DNA of 64,000 nucleotides from Amycolatopsis nigrescens CSC17Ta-90 (GCF_000384315.1 NZ_ARVW01000001.1:1497746-1561745), one strand, 5' to 3'; shown: positions 32,009 to 41,003, numbered from the stretch's first letter. The notes: generated from the letters alone by a model not told the origin. Numbers and translations: made by a program.

Positions 32009-33145
32009 ATGGCCGCTTCCGCTCCCCGAGTTGCCGTCATCGGCGGCGGCGTGATCGGCGCGATGAGCGCCTGGCAGCTGGCCGGGCGTGGCGCGCGGGT
32101 GACCGTGTTCGACCGGTACGGCCGGGGTCACGACCGCGGCGCTTCGGCCGGTGAATCGCGCATCTTCCGGACCATCTACAAGGAAGGCGGCGGGTACGTC
32201 CCGCTGCTGCGCCGCGCCGGCGAGCTCTGGCGCGAGCTGGAGGCCACCTCCGGCCGCGAGCTGCTCACCTTGTGCGGGGGCCTGACCATCGGCCTGCCGG
32301 AGCATCCGGACCTGCTCTCCGTGCGGCGCTGCGCGCGGGAACACGAACTCCCCCACCGGATCCTCGACTCCACGCAGGCGGGCGGCACTTTCCCCCAGCA
32401 CCGGATGGACCGGGCCGAGATCGCCGTTTTCGACCCCAACGCGGGGGTGTTGCGCCCGGAACCCGCGGTGCAGGCGGCGCTCGACGCGGCCGAGTCGCTC
32501 GGCGCGGAAATCCGCTCCTACCAGCCGGTGGACGAGCTCGCGGAGACCGCGACGGGCTGGCGGATCACCGTGGACGGCCACCGGTTCGACACCGACCACG
32601 TGCTGCTCTGTCCCGGGCCCTGGGCGCGGACCCTCTTGCCGCGCAAGGAGATCAGCGTGCAGGCCCGGCTCATCACGGCCTGCTGGTTCGCCGCCCGCGA
32701 CGTCGCCGGGCACCGCCCCGACCGGCTGCCCATCGCGGTGCGCCGGCACGCCGAGGCCGGGTTCTCCTGCTTCCCGGTGCTGGACGGGGTCGCGGTCAAG
32801 ATCGTTCCGCACCACCTCGGCTGGCCCGATCTGGACGACCCCGGCGACCTCCCCCGCGGCGCGGAGCCCGCCTTCGCGAAGGCGGCATCGGCCGCGGTCG
32901 AACGCCTGCTGCCGGGACTGGTGCCGCATCCGGTGCGGATCGGCACCTACGCCGAGGGCTTCACCCCGGACGAGCACGCGATCGTGGGCCCGTTGCCGGG
33001 CAGCGCGAACGCGACCGTCCTCACCGGATTCTCCGGGCACGGTTTCAAACTGGCCCCCGTGCTCGGCGAAATCGCCGGCGACCTGGTGTTCCACGGCAAG
33101 TCCGGCTACGACATCGGCCACCTGGACCCGTCCCGGTTCGCCTGA
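32009..33145 (+). CDS. SolA-like FAD-dependent amine oxidase (sarcosine/N-methyltryptophan oxidase family)
   Basis: 378 residues, the usual length of monomeric sarcosine oxidase. It has the dinucleotide motif VIGGGVIGAMSAWQLA (about 10-25), GASAGESRIFR, WELYxE-like segments, and the C-terminal GFSGHGFKLAPVLGE. In MSOX a cysteine two residues before the tyrosine of CMYT binds FAD covalently; here the matching position is Gly312 in GTYAEGFTPDEH. FAD is therefore probably held non-covalently. The enzyme should oxidise an N-methyl or secondary amine with release of hydrogen peroxide. It starts 8 bp after the GntR gene in the same operon. Confidence 0.88.
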   Translation: MAASAPRVAVIGGGVIGAMSAWQLAGRGARVTVFDRYGRGHDRGASAGESRIFRTIYKEGGGYVPLLRRAGELWRELEATSGRELLTLCGGLTIGLPEHPDLLSVRRCAREHELPHRILDSTQAGGTFPQHRMDRAEIAVFDPNAGVLRPEPAVQAALDAAESLGAEIRSYQPVDELAETATGWRITVDGHRFDTDHVLLCPGPWARTLLPRKEISVQARLITACWFAARDVAGHRPDRLPIAVRRHAEAGFSCFPVLDGVAVKIVPHHLGWPDLDDPGDLPRGAEPAFAKAASAAVERLLPGLVPHPVRIGTYAEGFTPDEHAIVGPLPGSANATVLTGFSGHGFKLAPVLGEIAGDLVFHGKSGYDIGHLDPSRFA

Positions 33146-33248
33146 AAAGCGGCCGCGCCGGAAAGACAACCTGCCCGCCAATCCCAGCGCACGCTTTCAC
33201 CCCGGTGAATGCGTGCGATGGTCCCCGCTGCGCATCGGAGGGTCCGTC

Positions 33249-34694
33249 ATGCCCAAGAACTCGACCGGACAGATCATCGCGATCATCGTGGTCAGCCTGG
33301 TCATCATCGGAATAGGCGCCCTGCTGTCGATGTACTTCGGCCGCCGCGCCAAGAGCTCCGCGGACTGGCTCGCCGCCCCGGAGTCGCTGCCGCTGGCCGT
33401 TGTGGTGATCACCCAGTTCGCCACCGCCGTCGGCGGCGGGGTGCTCATCGCGCACGTCGGCATCGCCTACTCGGCGGGCTGGTCGGTGTTCGTCTACGAA
33501 GGCTGTGTGCTGGTGGGCTTCCTCGGCCTCGCCCTGATCGCCCGCTGGCTGCGGGAGCAGAAGTTCACCACGGTGCCGGACATCCTCACCCGGCTGTTCG
33601 GCGCGAACAAGACGGTCACCGCGGTGGCCGGATTGGCCGCGCTGATCGTGCCGTTCGGCTGGCTGGCCACCCAGTTCGTGGCGTTCGCGAAGCTGTTCGG
33701 CCAGCTCACCGGCATCCCGGCGGCGGTGCTGGTGATCGCGATCATGGCGGGCTCACTGATCTTCGTGCTGCCCGGCGGGCTGACCTCGGTGGCCTGGACC
33801 GACTTCGTGTTCGGCATCTTCAAGATCGTGATGTCGCTGGTCATCGCCGGCTACGCGATCTACCTGGCTGGCGGCTGGGGCGGGATCACCTCCCGCGTCC
33901 CGGAACGGTTGTGGAGCACCGGCGGGCTGACCGCGGTCGGTGGCGAGCAGATCTGGCTGTGGGTGGCCGCGATCGTGCCGGGCACCCTGACCAACCAGCT
34001 GTACTACCAGCGCGTGTTCGCCACCAAGAAGGTCGGCGACGCCCGCCGCGGCCTGGTGCTGTCCGGGGCCACCATCCTGATCTCGGGCGTCTACGCGGGC
34101 TGCATCGGCCTCGCCGTGCGGGCGATGAAACCGGACCTGGCCGGGCCGGAGCAGGCGGCGGGCTGGCTGATCACCCAGTTGCCGACGGCGCTGCTGATCC
34201 TGTTCGGCGCGTTCCTGGTGGCCACCATCATCTCCACCACCGGCGCGGCGCTGCAGTCCGTGGTCGCGAACATGACCCGTGACCTCTACCAGAACGTGTT
34301 CGGCGGGCGACGCGGCGACCGGGCGACGGTTTCGCTTTCGCGGCTGTTCACCGTGGGGGTGGCCATCCTCGCCGCGGTGCTGGCCATCGCGTTCCCCAGC
34401 GCGCTGGGCTGGCTGGTGGCCAGCTACGCCTACTCCGCCGCCGCGCTCGCCGCGCCGATCTTCCTCGGCTTCGTGCTGCGCAAGCGATTCGCCCTGCGTC
34501 CGGTGGCGGCGTTGAGCAGCATGGTGGCGGGGATCGGCGGCTGCGCGGTGGCCCAACTCGCCGGCACCACGGTGCCCTACGCCGTCTACGGCATCGGGAT
34601 ATCGGCCGTGGTGCTGCTCGTCTTCGGCGTCACCAGCGGCGCCGCGACGTCTTCGACCGCACCGGAACCGTCCGACAGCAAGGAGAAAGTGTGA
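33249..34694 (+). CDS. Sodium:solute symporter (SSS family)
   Basis: About 481 residues, 13 predicted helices. It shows IIAIIVVSLVIIGIGALLSMYFG, then the SSS core SLPLAVVVITQFATAVGGGVLIAH and ALLILFGAFLVATIISTTGAALQSVVANMTRDLYQ with the conserved sodium-site helix 8. It should import amino acids, amines, or organic acids with Na+. ATG at 33249 has GGAGGG 8 nt upstream; the frame before it lacks a helix. It lies 103 bp after the SolA-like gene, and its stop overlaps the next oxidase by 4 bp (GTGA). Likely uptake system for the oxidases' substrate. Confidence 0.92.
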   Translation: MPKNSTGQIIAIIVVSLVIIGIGALLSMYFGRRAKSSADWLAAPESLPLAVVVITQFATAVGGGVLIAHVGIAYSAGWSVFVYEGCVLVGFLGLALIARWLREQKFTTVPDILTRLFGANKTVTAVAGLAALIVPFGWLATQFVAFAKLFGQLTGIPAAVLVIAIMAGSLIFVLPGGLTSVAWTDFVFGIFKIVMSLVIAGYAIYLAGGWGGITSRVPERLWSTGGLTAVGGEQIWLWVAAIVPGTLTNQLYYQRVFATKKVGDARRGLVLSGATILISGVYAGCIGLAVRAMKPDLAGPEQAAGWLITQLPTALLILFGAFLVATIISTTGAALQSVVANMTRDLYQNVFGGRRGDRATVSLSRLFTVGVAILAAVLAIAFPSALGWLVASYAYSAAALAAPIFLGFVLRKRFALRPVAALSSMVAGIGGCAVAQLAGTTVPYAVYGIGISAVVLLVFGVTSGAATSSTAPEPSDSKEKV

Positions 34695-35854
34695 ACATCG
34701 CAGTAGTCGGGCTCGGCGAGCTCGGCGCGAGCGTGGCCAGGTCGCTGGCGACCGCCGGTGCCAGGGTGACCGTGTTCGAGCGTGCCACGCCCGCGGCTGG
34801 CACCACCGGCACCTCGTTCGCCTGGGTGAACTCGCATCAGAAGAACCCGTTGAGCTACCACGAGCTCAACGTGGCCGGCATCGCCGAGCACTACGCGCTG
34901 CTGGACGACGCCCCCGCGCGGCAGTGCTTCTTCCCCAGCGGGAACCTGGAATGGGCCGCCGACGAAGCGGGTACGAAGCGGCTGCGCGAAGCCACCGACA
35001 TGCTGCGCGACCGCGGCTATCCGGTCAGGTGGATCACCGCGGACCGGGCCCGCCTGCTGGTGCCGGACCTTCGGGTGCCCGGCGACGTGGAGATCGCCTA
35101 CTACCCGCAGGAAGGTTACGTGCTGCCGGTGCCGCTGCTGGCCCGGCTCTGGGGCGAAGCACGCGACCACGGCGCGGAACTGCGCTGCCCTGTCGAAATT
35201 CTCGACATCGAAGAACGCCCCGGTTCGGTCCGGCTCGGACTGTCCACCGGCGACACCGCGGACTTCGACCGGGTGGTGCTCGCCACCGGCCGCTGGACCG
35301 AGCGGACCGCGGCCATGGCCGGCCTGGCGATACCGGTCGCCGATCCCGACGCGCCGGGCTCGGCCACGGTCGGATTTCTCGGCTACACCACCCCGGTGCC
35401 GGCCAGGGTGCCGGCGGTGCTCACCACACCGCGGCTCAACGTCCGGCCCGACGGCGGCGGACGGCTGGTCATCCAAGGTCTCGACCTCGACGCCGGCGCC
35501 GACCCCGCCATCGAGCCGCCTGCCGACGGCCCGGTGGCGGGCGAACTGTGCTCGCGGCTGACCGATCTGGTCGACGGGGCCGCAGGTGCGCGCCTGACGT
35601 CGCTGCGGGTCGGCCAACGCGCGATGCCCGCCGACGGGCTCACCGTGGCCGGCTCGGCCGGCGACCGCGTGTACGCGCTCTGCACGCACAGCGGCATCAC
35701 CCTCGGGCCGCTGCTCGGCAGGCTGGCCACGCGGGAAATCCTCACCGGCGAGCCGAGCCCCCTGCTCGACGACTTCCGGCCAGGGCGGTTCGCCGGCGTC
35801 GCCAAGACCGACCTTCGCCCGCTCACCCCGGCCCGGTTCGCCGGGCAGCAATAG
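34691..35854 (+). CDS. FAD-dependent oxidoreductase, D-amino-acid-oxidase family
   Basis: 387 residues. It opens MNIAVVGLGELGASVARSLATAGARVTVFERA with a Rossmann fold (VGLGELGA rather than GxGxxG). It has the segment GTTGTSFAWVNSHQKNP common to DadA-like oxidases, and RVVLATGRWT, and ends with YALCTHSGITLGPLLGRL. It should oxidise an amino acid or amine with FAD. GTG 34691 overlaps the symporter stop (GTGA) with AAGGAGA upstream, so the pair is coupled. It is last in the GntR operon and probably works in sequence with the SolA-like enzyme. A strong stem follows. Confidence 0.88.
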   Translation: MNIAVVGLGELGASVARSLATAGARVTVFERATPAAGTTGTSFAWVNSHQKNPLSYHELNVAGIAEHYALLDDAPARQCFFPSGNLEWAADEAGTKRLREATDMLRDRGYPVRWITADRARLLVPDLRVPGDVEIAYYPQEGYVLPVPLLARLWGEARDHGAELRCPVEILDIEERPGSVRLGLSTGDTADFDRVVLATGRWTERTAAMAGLAIPVADPDAPGSATVGFLGYTTPVPARVPAVLTTPRLNVRPDGGGRLVIQGLDLDAGADPAIEPPADGPVAGELCSRLTDLVDGAAGARLTSLRVGQRAMPADGLTVAGSAGDRVYALCTHSGITLGPLLGRLATREILTGEPSPLLDDFRPGRFAGVAKTDLRPLTPARFAGQQ

Positions 35855-35867
35855 CGCCGGACATGGA

Positions 35868-35903
35868 TTCAGGGCGCACCGAACAGCTTCGGTGCGCCCT
35901 GAA
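35868..35903. terminator. Bidirectional terminator, 16-bp perfect stem
   Basis: TTCAGGGCGCACCGAA (35868-35883) pairs exactly with TTCGGTGCGCCCTGAA (35888-35903) around CAGC. It lies between two convergent genes, 13 bp after the oxidase stop and 20 bp from the end of the secreted protein gene. Confidence 0.85.
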
Positions 35904-35923
35904 CGGTTGCTCTGGTGCTGGGA

Positions 35924-36526
35924 TCAGCTGATCTCGGTGGTACCGAGCACGGTGTCCTGGTCCGGCGGGTCGAGGGCCAGGTTCACGTCGAACTCGCCGA
36001 GGTCGCTGTCGGTCACCACGTGGGAGACCGCTTCCGGGTCGACACTGGTGGTGGCGGTGCCCGCCGGGGTACCGGCGGGGACGGTGAACTCGACGGTGCC
36101 GCTCGCGGAGAAGGTCAGCGCGCCCTCCGGCGGCACCGGCGTCTCCGGGATGGGCAGTTCGACCGGCAGCGGAACGGTGTCACCGCTGGCCAGCTTGATC
36201 GTCACCGACGACTTGATGTTGCCGGAGATCTTGGTGGCGCCCACCAGCCGCAGGCCGTCACCGGCGGCCACGCCGGCGTCGACGTCGAGGGTGAACGGAA
36301 CCGACAGGGCCTGCCCTCCGGTGGCGGTGGCCGGGATCTCGGCCTTCACCACAGCGGTCACCGACTGCTCACCGATGATCGGGAAGGCGCCCTTGAAAGT
36401 CAGGGACTTCTCCGCCGCGTTCGCCATACCGCCGCCGAAAAGGCCGACCAGAATGGCTACGATGGAGGCGACAATTCCAGCTCTGGCCGACTGGCGGCGA
36501 ACTGTTTTCAACTTGGTTTCTGCCAC
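35924..36526 (-). CDS. Secreted DUF6801-like protein
   Basis: About 200 residues. A Sec signal (IVASIVAILVGLFGGGMANA, cleaved near 39) precedes an all-beta body without cysteines: KSLTFKGAFPIIGEQSVTAVVKAEIPAT, then GALTFSASGTVEFTVPAGTPAG. This layout matches secreted DUF6801 proteins (LTYxCPFPLIG family), although the usual cysteine is replaced by Gly/Ala here. Function unknown; probably a cell-surface or matrix protein. GTG at 36526 has AAAGGA 7 nt upstream and is preferred to ATG 36544, which lacks a site. Confidence 0.75.
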   Translation of the reverse strand: MAETKLKTVRRQSARAGIVASIVAILVGLFGGGMANAAEKSLTFKGAFPIIGEQSVTAVVKAEIPATATGGQALSVPFTLDVDAGVAAGDGLRLVGATKISGNIKSSVTIKLASGDTVPLPVELPIPETPVPPEGALTFSASGTVEFTVPAGTPAGTATTSVDPEAVSHVVTDSDLGEFDVNLALDPPDQDTVLGTTEIS

Positions 36527-36799
36527 GCCCAGTCCTTTCTTCATTGAATGAACAAGAACAGACAACAAATCAGCGTCCGGAGCCAACCGATAAGCAGGCT
36601 AGGCCGAAAGTCACACACCACGCAAGCCGGCCAGAAATTCTCCTGACGGCCGATTATTTCTTGTCATTCGAGTGCGGAAGCACCTTGCCTTCGATATAAC
36701 GTGACGTATTACTGCGCGGCCCCGTCACCCGTTTGCCGAGGTAGGCTCTGCCGAGGCGGCGGGCGGCACCGGGCCCGCGAGGCAGGGAGGGAACGCGAT
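36527..36799. other. Promoter-bearing intergenic region
   Basis: About 270 bp between the secreted protein and the next small ORF. It is AT-richer than the neighbours (for example 36640-36710), includes candidate -10 boxes (TAGGCT near 36742), and no longer open frame with a ribosome site. It presumably holds promoters for both directions. Confidence 0.4.
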
Positions 36800-36877
36800 A
36801 TGACAGTCGACGTGGGTCTGGCCGCGGCACACCGCGGCCGGGTGACAGATGTGGCGTTGCCGACTAATTCACCATGA
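36800..36877 (+). CDS. 25-residue ORF with strong ribosome site, possible gene remnant
   Basis: ATG 36800 to TGA 36877 encodes MTVDVGLAAAHRGRVTDVALPTNSP. GGGAGG lies 9 nt upstream, an excellent site. The sequence RVTDVALPTNSP resembles the first strand of the ubiquitin-like N-terminal domain of type VII secretion EccD proteins, so it may be the truncated start of such a gene or a free peptide. It lies 95 bp before the acyltransferase. Weakly supported. Confidence 0.3.
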   Translation: MTVDVGLAAAHRGRVTDVALPTNSP

Positions 36878-36971
36878 GGTGTCCGAAAATCCGACCACCG
36901 GATGATAGGTGTCTGGGGTGGGTGTGAGGGGATTGTCCCGCGGTGGACGGGCGGGGCCGGGGTATGCGGAT

Positions 36972-38042
36972 GTGAACGTGGGCTTCGGCTGGCTTCGGCT
37001 GGCCGGTGCCGCGCTGGTGATCCTCGATCACAGTGCGGCGCTGACCCGGAACACGCACGAGGGCGACGAGGGCAATGCCTTCCCGCTGGGCCGCCTGGTG
37101 CTGCTGGCGATCTTCGCGATGAGCGGCTACCAGATCAGCGGCAGCTGGGATCGTGACCCGTGCTGGTGGCGGTTCGCCGCCCGCCGGTTGCTGCGCCTGC
37201 TGCCACCACTGCTGGTCCTGCTGCTGATCACGGTGCTCGTCCTCGGCCCGCTGCTGACCACCTGGTCACTGGGCGACTACCTGACCAGCCGGGATACCTG
37301 GCAGTACCTGGTCGGCACCTTCGTGCTCTTCCTGCTGCAGCACGTGCTGCCCGGGGTGTTCGAGGACAATCCGTACCCGGCGGCGGTCAACGGGTCGCTG
37401 TGGACCCTGCCGATGGAGGTCGTCGGCTACCTGATCGTGCTGACTATCGGCCTGCTGGTCGCGCTCGGCGTGGCGCGTCTGGTGGTGCTGCTGCCGCTGC
37501 TGGCCGGGCTGATGGTGCTCGACGGGGCTTTCGTGTTGAAGACGCTGGCACCGGTGGCCTGGATGTCCGTGGTGGTCGGGTCACTGGTCGCGTACATGGT
37601 GGCCTACGTGCTGGGCATGGTGCTGTACGCGTTGCGGGACCGGCTGCCGTTCAGCCCGCTGGCCGCGGCGGCGCTGCTGATCCTCTGGCTGGCGCTGTAC
37701 TGGACCCCGGCGCGGTACTTCATGATGCCGGCGGTCGCCGCCTACGGCGCCATCGCGATGGCGCGGAACTGGCCGGCGAAGTGGGTCGTGGGCAGACGGT
37801 GGATGGCGGGCAGTTACGGCATGTACCTCTGGGGGTTCCTGGTCCAGCAGTTGATCGTCGCGGCCGGGGTGCGCGACCCGTGGCTGCTGACCGCCTGTGC
37901 GGTACCGGTGGCCTACCTCTGCGGGGTGCTCTCCTGGGTGCTGGTCGAGGAGCCGACCCAGCGCTGGCGCCGCCACCTGCGCCCACCTCGGCCACCCGCC
38001 CGGCAGGACGCCCGGCAGGACACAGTGGCGGTCTCGGCCTGA
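36972..38042 (+). CDS. Acyltransferase family 3 (OafA-like) membrane protein
   Basis: About 356 residues, 10 predicted helices. It starts with FGWLRLAGAALVILDHSAALTRN, the canonical R-x10-H of acyltransferase-3. It also has NGSLWTLPMEVVGYL, the family SLWTLPxE motif, and GSYGMYLWGFLVQQLIV near the C-terminus. Such enzymes move acyl groups across the membrane onto sugars or lipids. GTG at 36972 is chosen because the first helix begins 5 residues later. GTG 36909 would add a 21-residue glycine- and arginine-rich tail; neither has a clear ribosome site. Stands alone before the kinase. Confidence 0.9.
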   Translation: MNVGFGWLRLAGAALVILDHSAALTRNTHEGDEGNAFPLGRLVLLAIFAMSGYQISGSWDRDPCWWRFAARRLLRLLPPLLVLLLITVLVLGPLLTTWSLGDYLTSRDTWQYLVGTFVLFLLQHVLPGVFEDNPYPAAVNGSLWTLPMEVVGYLIVLTIGLLVALGVARLVVLLPLLAGLMVLDGAFVLKTLAPVAWMSVVVGSLVAYMVAYVLGMVLYALRDRLPFSPLAAAALLILWLALYWTPARYFMMPAVAAYGAIAMARNWPAKWVVGRRWMAGSYGMYLWGFLVQQLIVAAGVRDPWLLTACAVPVAYLCGVLSWVLVEEPTQRWRRHLRPPRPPARQDARQDTVAVSA

Positions 38043-38177
38043 GCCCCGCGTACCGGCAGTCCGGCCACCGAGCTGCCTCCGTTCAGGTTCCCCGGACCGG
38101 GTGAGCCGGTGCGCCGAATGCAGTACGGTTTACTCTCCCTGGTCGCCTCCGATTCCGGCTGTGGTGAGGAGAAAGTC

Positions 38178-39992
38178 GTGCGGGCTGGTCAGCTGATCGC
38201 GGACCGCTACCGCCTGCGGGAGCCGGTGGGCTCGGGCGGTATGGGCGAGGTCTGGCGGGCCTACGACGAGGAGCTTCACCGGGTGGTCGCGGTGAAGTAC
38301 GCCCGTGGCGATGCTCCGGAGCCGGAGGACCGCGGCATGCGGCGCGAAGCCAGGATCGCCGCCGGCCTGCAGCATCCGCATGTGATCACCGTGCACGACG
38401 TGGTGGTCGAGGCGGGCGCCCGCTGGCTGGTGATGGAGTACCTCCCCTCGCGGAGCCTGGCCGAGACCCTCGACGAGCGCGGCCACCTACCCGTGCCCGA
38501 AGCGGCCGGTATCGGCGTGCAGATCGCCGACGCGCTGGAGGCCGTGCACGCGCGCGGGGTGGTGCACCGCGACGTCAAACCGGGCAACATCCTGGTCACC
38601 GAGGACGGCCTGGCCAAACTGGCCGACTTCGGCATCTCGCGGGCGGTGTGGGGCGAGCTCACGCTGACCGAAGGCGGGGCTGCCGCCGGCACCCCGGCCT
38701 ACCTGTCGCCGGAGGTAGCCGACGGCGGTGAGCCGCATCCGGCTTCGGACATGTTCTCGCTCGGCGCCAGCCTGTATGCGGCGGTGGAAGGCGGCTCCCC
38801 GTTCGGGGACTCCGAGAACCCGCTGGCGATCCTGCGCAAGGCGGCCGCCGGCGAAATCGCGCCGATGCGCCGGTCCGGCGCGCTGACCCCGGTGCTCACC
38901 GCACTGCTCAGACGCGACCCGGCGAAGCGGCCGGACGCCGCCGAGACCCGCCGTCTGCTGGAACAGATCGTGCGCGACGGCGGCACCGGGCCGATTCCCG
39001 GTCCGGTCGGAAAACCCGACAGGCGTGCACGCGGCCGATGTCGCGCCGTCTTCGCCGCGGCCGGGCTCGTTGCGACGGCGCTCGCGCTGCTGTGGGTCGT
39101 GCTGCCAACGGACTCGCCGACCGACCAGCCGGGGCCGTCCGCCTCTGCCGATCTGCCGAAACCGGTCGCCGCGGTCGGCGACACGCACACCGCCGACCCC
39201 TGCGCGCTGCTCGACCAGGCCGCGCTGGCGCCGTTCGGCGAGCTCGAGCTGGAGACCGACTACGGCAACTTCGACCGCTGCGACCTGGTGGTGACGTCCG
39301 GCGAGAAGTCCGAGGTCGACGTAGAGATGCAGTTCGAGCCGGTCACCGCACCGATCCCGGGCGAGTCCCGGCCGCTGGAGGTCCGGCGGGAGGCGGAAAG
39401 CGACGGCGAATGCGAGCGGACCGTGCTGCTCGGCGACCAGAACAGGGTGGTGGTGACCGCCCAGCAGAACAAGGACGGCCCGGCCGACCTCTGCAGAATG
39501 GCCGACGCCGCCACCGATGGCGCGCTCGCCGTGCTCGGCCGGGGCACCGTCCCGCGCCGGACCGTGCCGATCGACCCTCGTTCGCTGGCCAACGCGAACG
39601 CGTGCGGATTACTCGACAACACCGCGCTGGCGAAGATCCCCGGGGTCGACGCCAACCATCCGGACATCGGGTTCGGCGGCTGGGACTGCGGCTGGAGCAG
39701 CACCACCAGCGACGTCTCGGTCAAGCTGCGGTTCGACCGGCATCAGCCGCTGACCGCATCGGACGGCCGTCCGATGCGGCTCGCCGGGCGGGACGCGTTC
39801 ATCGAGCCGGAGGGCGACGGCGACGACACCTGTGTCGCCAGGATCGTCCACCGGCCCTACACCGACGACGACGGCAAACGTGCGGTCGAGCTGGCGTTCC
39901 TGGTGGTCAGCGGTCCGCAGCCGAGCGAATGGCGGTGCACGCTGGCCACCGACCTGGCCAAGGCCGCGGCGGGCGCGCTTCCGCCCCTCTGA
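38178..39992 (+). CDS. Transmembrane Ser/Thr protein kinase with duplicated Cys-rich ectodomain
   Basis: 604 residues. The kinase (about 10-275) has GSGGMGEVW (18-26), catalytic Lys40, HRDVKPGN (130-137), DFG (150-152) and GTPAYLSPE, so it is complete and PknB-like. A single helix follows at about 289-310 (AVFAAAGLVATALALLWVVLP). The outside part (about 345-604) is two repeats of a DUF3558-like module, each with four cysteines: DPCALLD/DRCDLV/GECER/DLCRM and NACGLLD/WDCGW/DTCVA/WRCTL. It should sense an extracellular signal and phosphorylate cytoplasmic targets. GTG 38178 has GAGGAGA 5 nt upstream. An FHA protein follows. Confidence 0.93.
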   Translation: MRAGQLIADRYRLREPVGSGGMGEVWRAYDEELHRVVAVKYARGDAPEPEDRGMRREARIAAGLQHPHVITVHDVVVEAGARWLVMEYLPSRSLAETLDERGHLPVPEAAGIGVQIADALEAVHARGVVHRDVKPGNILVTEDGLAKLADFGISRAVWGELTLTEGGAAAGTPAYLSPEVADGGEPHPASDMFSLGASLYAAVEGGSPFGDSENPLAILRKAAAGEIAPMRRSGALTPVLTALLRRDPAKRPDAAETRRLLEQIVRDGGTGPIPGPVGKPDRRARGRCRAVFAAAGLVATALALLWVVLPTDSPTDQPGPSASADLPKPVAAVGDTHTADPCALLDQAALAPFGELELETDYGNFDRCDLVVTSGEKSEVDVEMQFEPVTAPIPGESRPLEVRREAESDGECERTVLLGDQNRVVVTAQQNKDGPADLCRMADAATDGALAVLGRGTVPRRTVPIDPRSLANANACGLLDNTALAKIPGVDANHPDIGFGGWDCGWSSTTSDVSVKLRFDRHQPLTASDGRPMRLAGRDAFIEPEGDGDDTCVARIVHRPYTDDDGKRAVELAFLVVSGPQPSEWRCTLATDLAKAAAGALPPL

Positions 39993-40072
39993 ACCCGGGA
40001 GGGGTCCCGGGCACCTTGGCGCACAATCGGCTTGGGGCACGCGGTGCCAGGACGATTCAGAGGGAGGCCGGT

Positions 40073-40864
40073 GTGGACGACAGAACGTCGGTACGAGATG
40101 ACCGGACGCTCGAAGCGTCCCATCAGAGTCTTGCGCACGGCGTGCCCCCCTCGACCGCGAGCCGGCTCTTCGCGCTCGCGATGACGGGCGGCATCGACAT
40201 CAAGGCGAGCGAGGGACGCACCATCCTCTTCGGCCGCAACCGGCCGGAAGTGCACGTCTGCGTCGGCGAGGACGACCGCCGGGTCAGCCGGCAGCACGGC
40301 GCGGTGACCCACCAGTCGGGGCAGTGGTGGCTGCGCAACACGGGACGGCTGCCGATCCGGCTGCCGGAGTCGCGCTGGCTGTTCGGCACCGAGGAACCGG
40401 TGCCGCTGTTGGAGGGCTACACCCCGCTGTTCGTCCGCGGCTCCAGCGGCCGCGAGCACCTGCTCGAGCTGTATGTGACCGGTGCCGGCGGGGTGCGGCC
40501 CAGCTCCCGGCACCGCGACGTCACCCAGCCTCCGCGGACCTGGCGGCTGACCCCGGACGAGCGGCTGGTGCTCACCGTGCTCGGCCAGCGCTACCTGCTG
40601 CACGAGGCAAGGCCTCAGCCGCTGACCTGGCGGCAGGCCGCCACGCAGCTGGCCGAGCTGCGGCCGGAGACCGGCTGGACGCCGAAGCGGGTGGAGCACC
40701 TGGTCGTCTCCATTCGCACCAGGATGTCCCGCGACGGGGTCTCCGGACTCACCCGTGACGAGGTGGGCGAGCCGGTCGGCAACGCGCTCAACGACAACCT
40801 GATCAAGGAACTGCTGCTGTCCACCACGCTGGTGCCGCCGGATCTCGGCCTGCTCGACGGCTGA
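40073..40864 (+). CDS. FHA domain protein with C-terminal helical/winged-helix-like region
   Basis: 263 residues. The FHA domain (about 40-130) has the phosphothreonine-reading residues FGRNRP, VSRQHGAV and WWLRNTGRLPI. A C-terminal part (about 155-263, TWRLTPDERLVLTVLGQRYLLHEA, then TWRQAATQLAEL, then VEHLVVSIRTRMSRDG) looks like a winged helix. It should bind a phosphorylated partner, most simply a substrate of the kinase 80 bp upstream. If the second part binds DNA, the pair would connect kinase signalling to transcription; that step is inference. GTG 40073 has GGGAGG 5-6 nt upstream. Confidence 0.87.
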   Translation: MDDRTSVRDDRTLEASHQSLAHGVPPSTASRLFALAMTGGIDIKASEGRTILFGRNRPEVHVCVGEDDRRVSRQHGAVTHQSGQWWLRNTGRLPIRLPESRWLFGTEEPVPLLEGYTPLFVRGSSGREHLLELYVTGAGGVRPSSRHRDVTQPPRTWRLTPDERLVLTVLGQRYLLHEARPQPLTWRQAATQLAELRPETGWTPKRVEHLVVSIRTRMSRDGVSGLTRDEVGEPVGNALNDNLIKELLLSTTLVPPDLGLLDG

Positions 40865-40893
40865 AGTCATATCATTACTCCATCTGGCGTTAC

Positions 40894-40921
40894 CATCAGG
40901 TAGAAAACGGCCTGATGTTTT
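40894..40921 (+). terminator. Rho-independent terminator after the FHA gene
   Basis: CATCAGG (40894-40900) and CCTGATG (40911-40917) pair around a 10-nt loop and are followed directly by TTTT (40918-40921). This is a classic intrinsic terminator, 30 bp after the FHA stop. Confidence 0.78.
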
Positions 40922-41003
40922 AGCCTTGACGCCGCGCCCCAGCCCCCGGTGCCCCTCAATTGATCCAGCACCCAGTGCACCGAGGTGTGGCGACGGGAAA
41001 AGC

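Noticed and set aside
36800..36877. 25-residue ORF as a lanthipeptide or lasso precursor
   Set aside because: No Cys/Ser/Thr-rich core, no leader-core boundary and no modifying enzyme nearby.
39038..40072. Upstream part of a 608-codon frame ending with the FHA protein
   Set aside because: It is the kinase ectodomain read out of frame; the FHA gene starts at GTG 40073 with a ribosome site.
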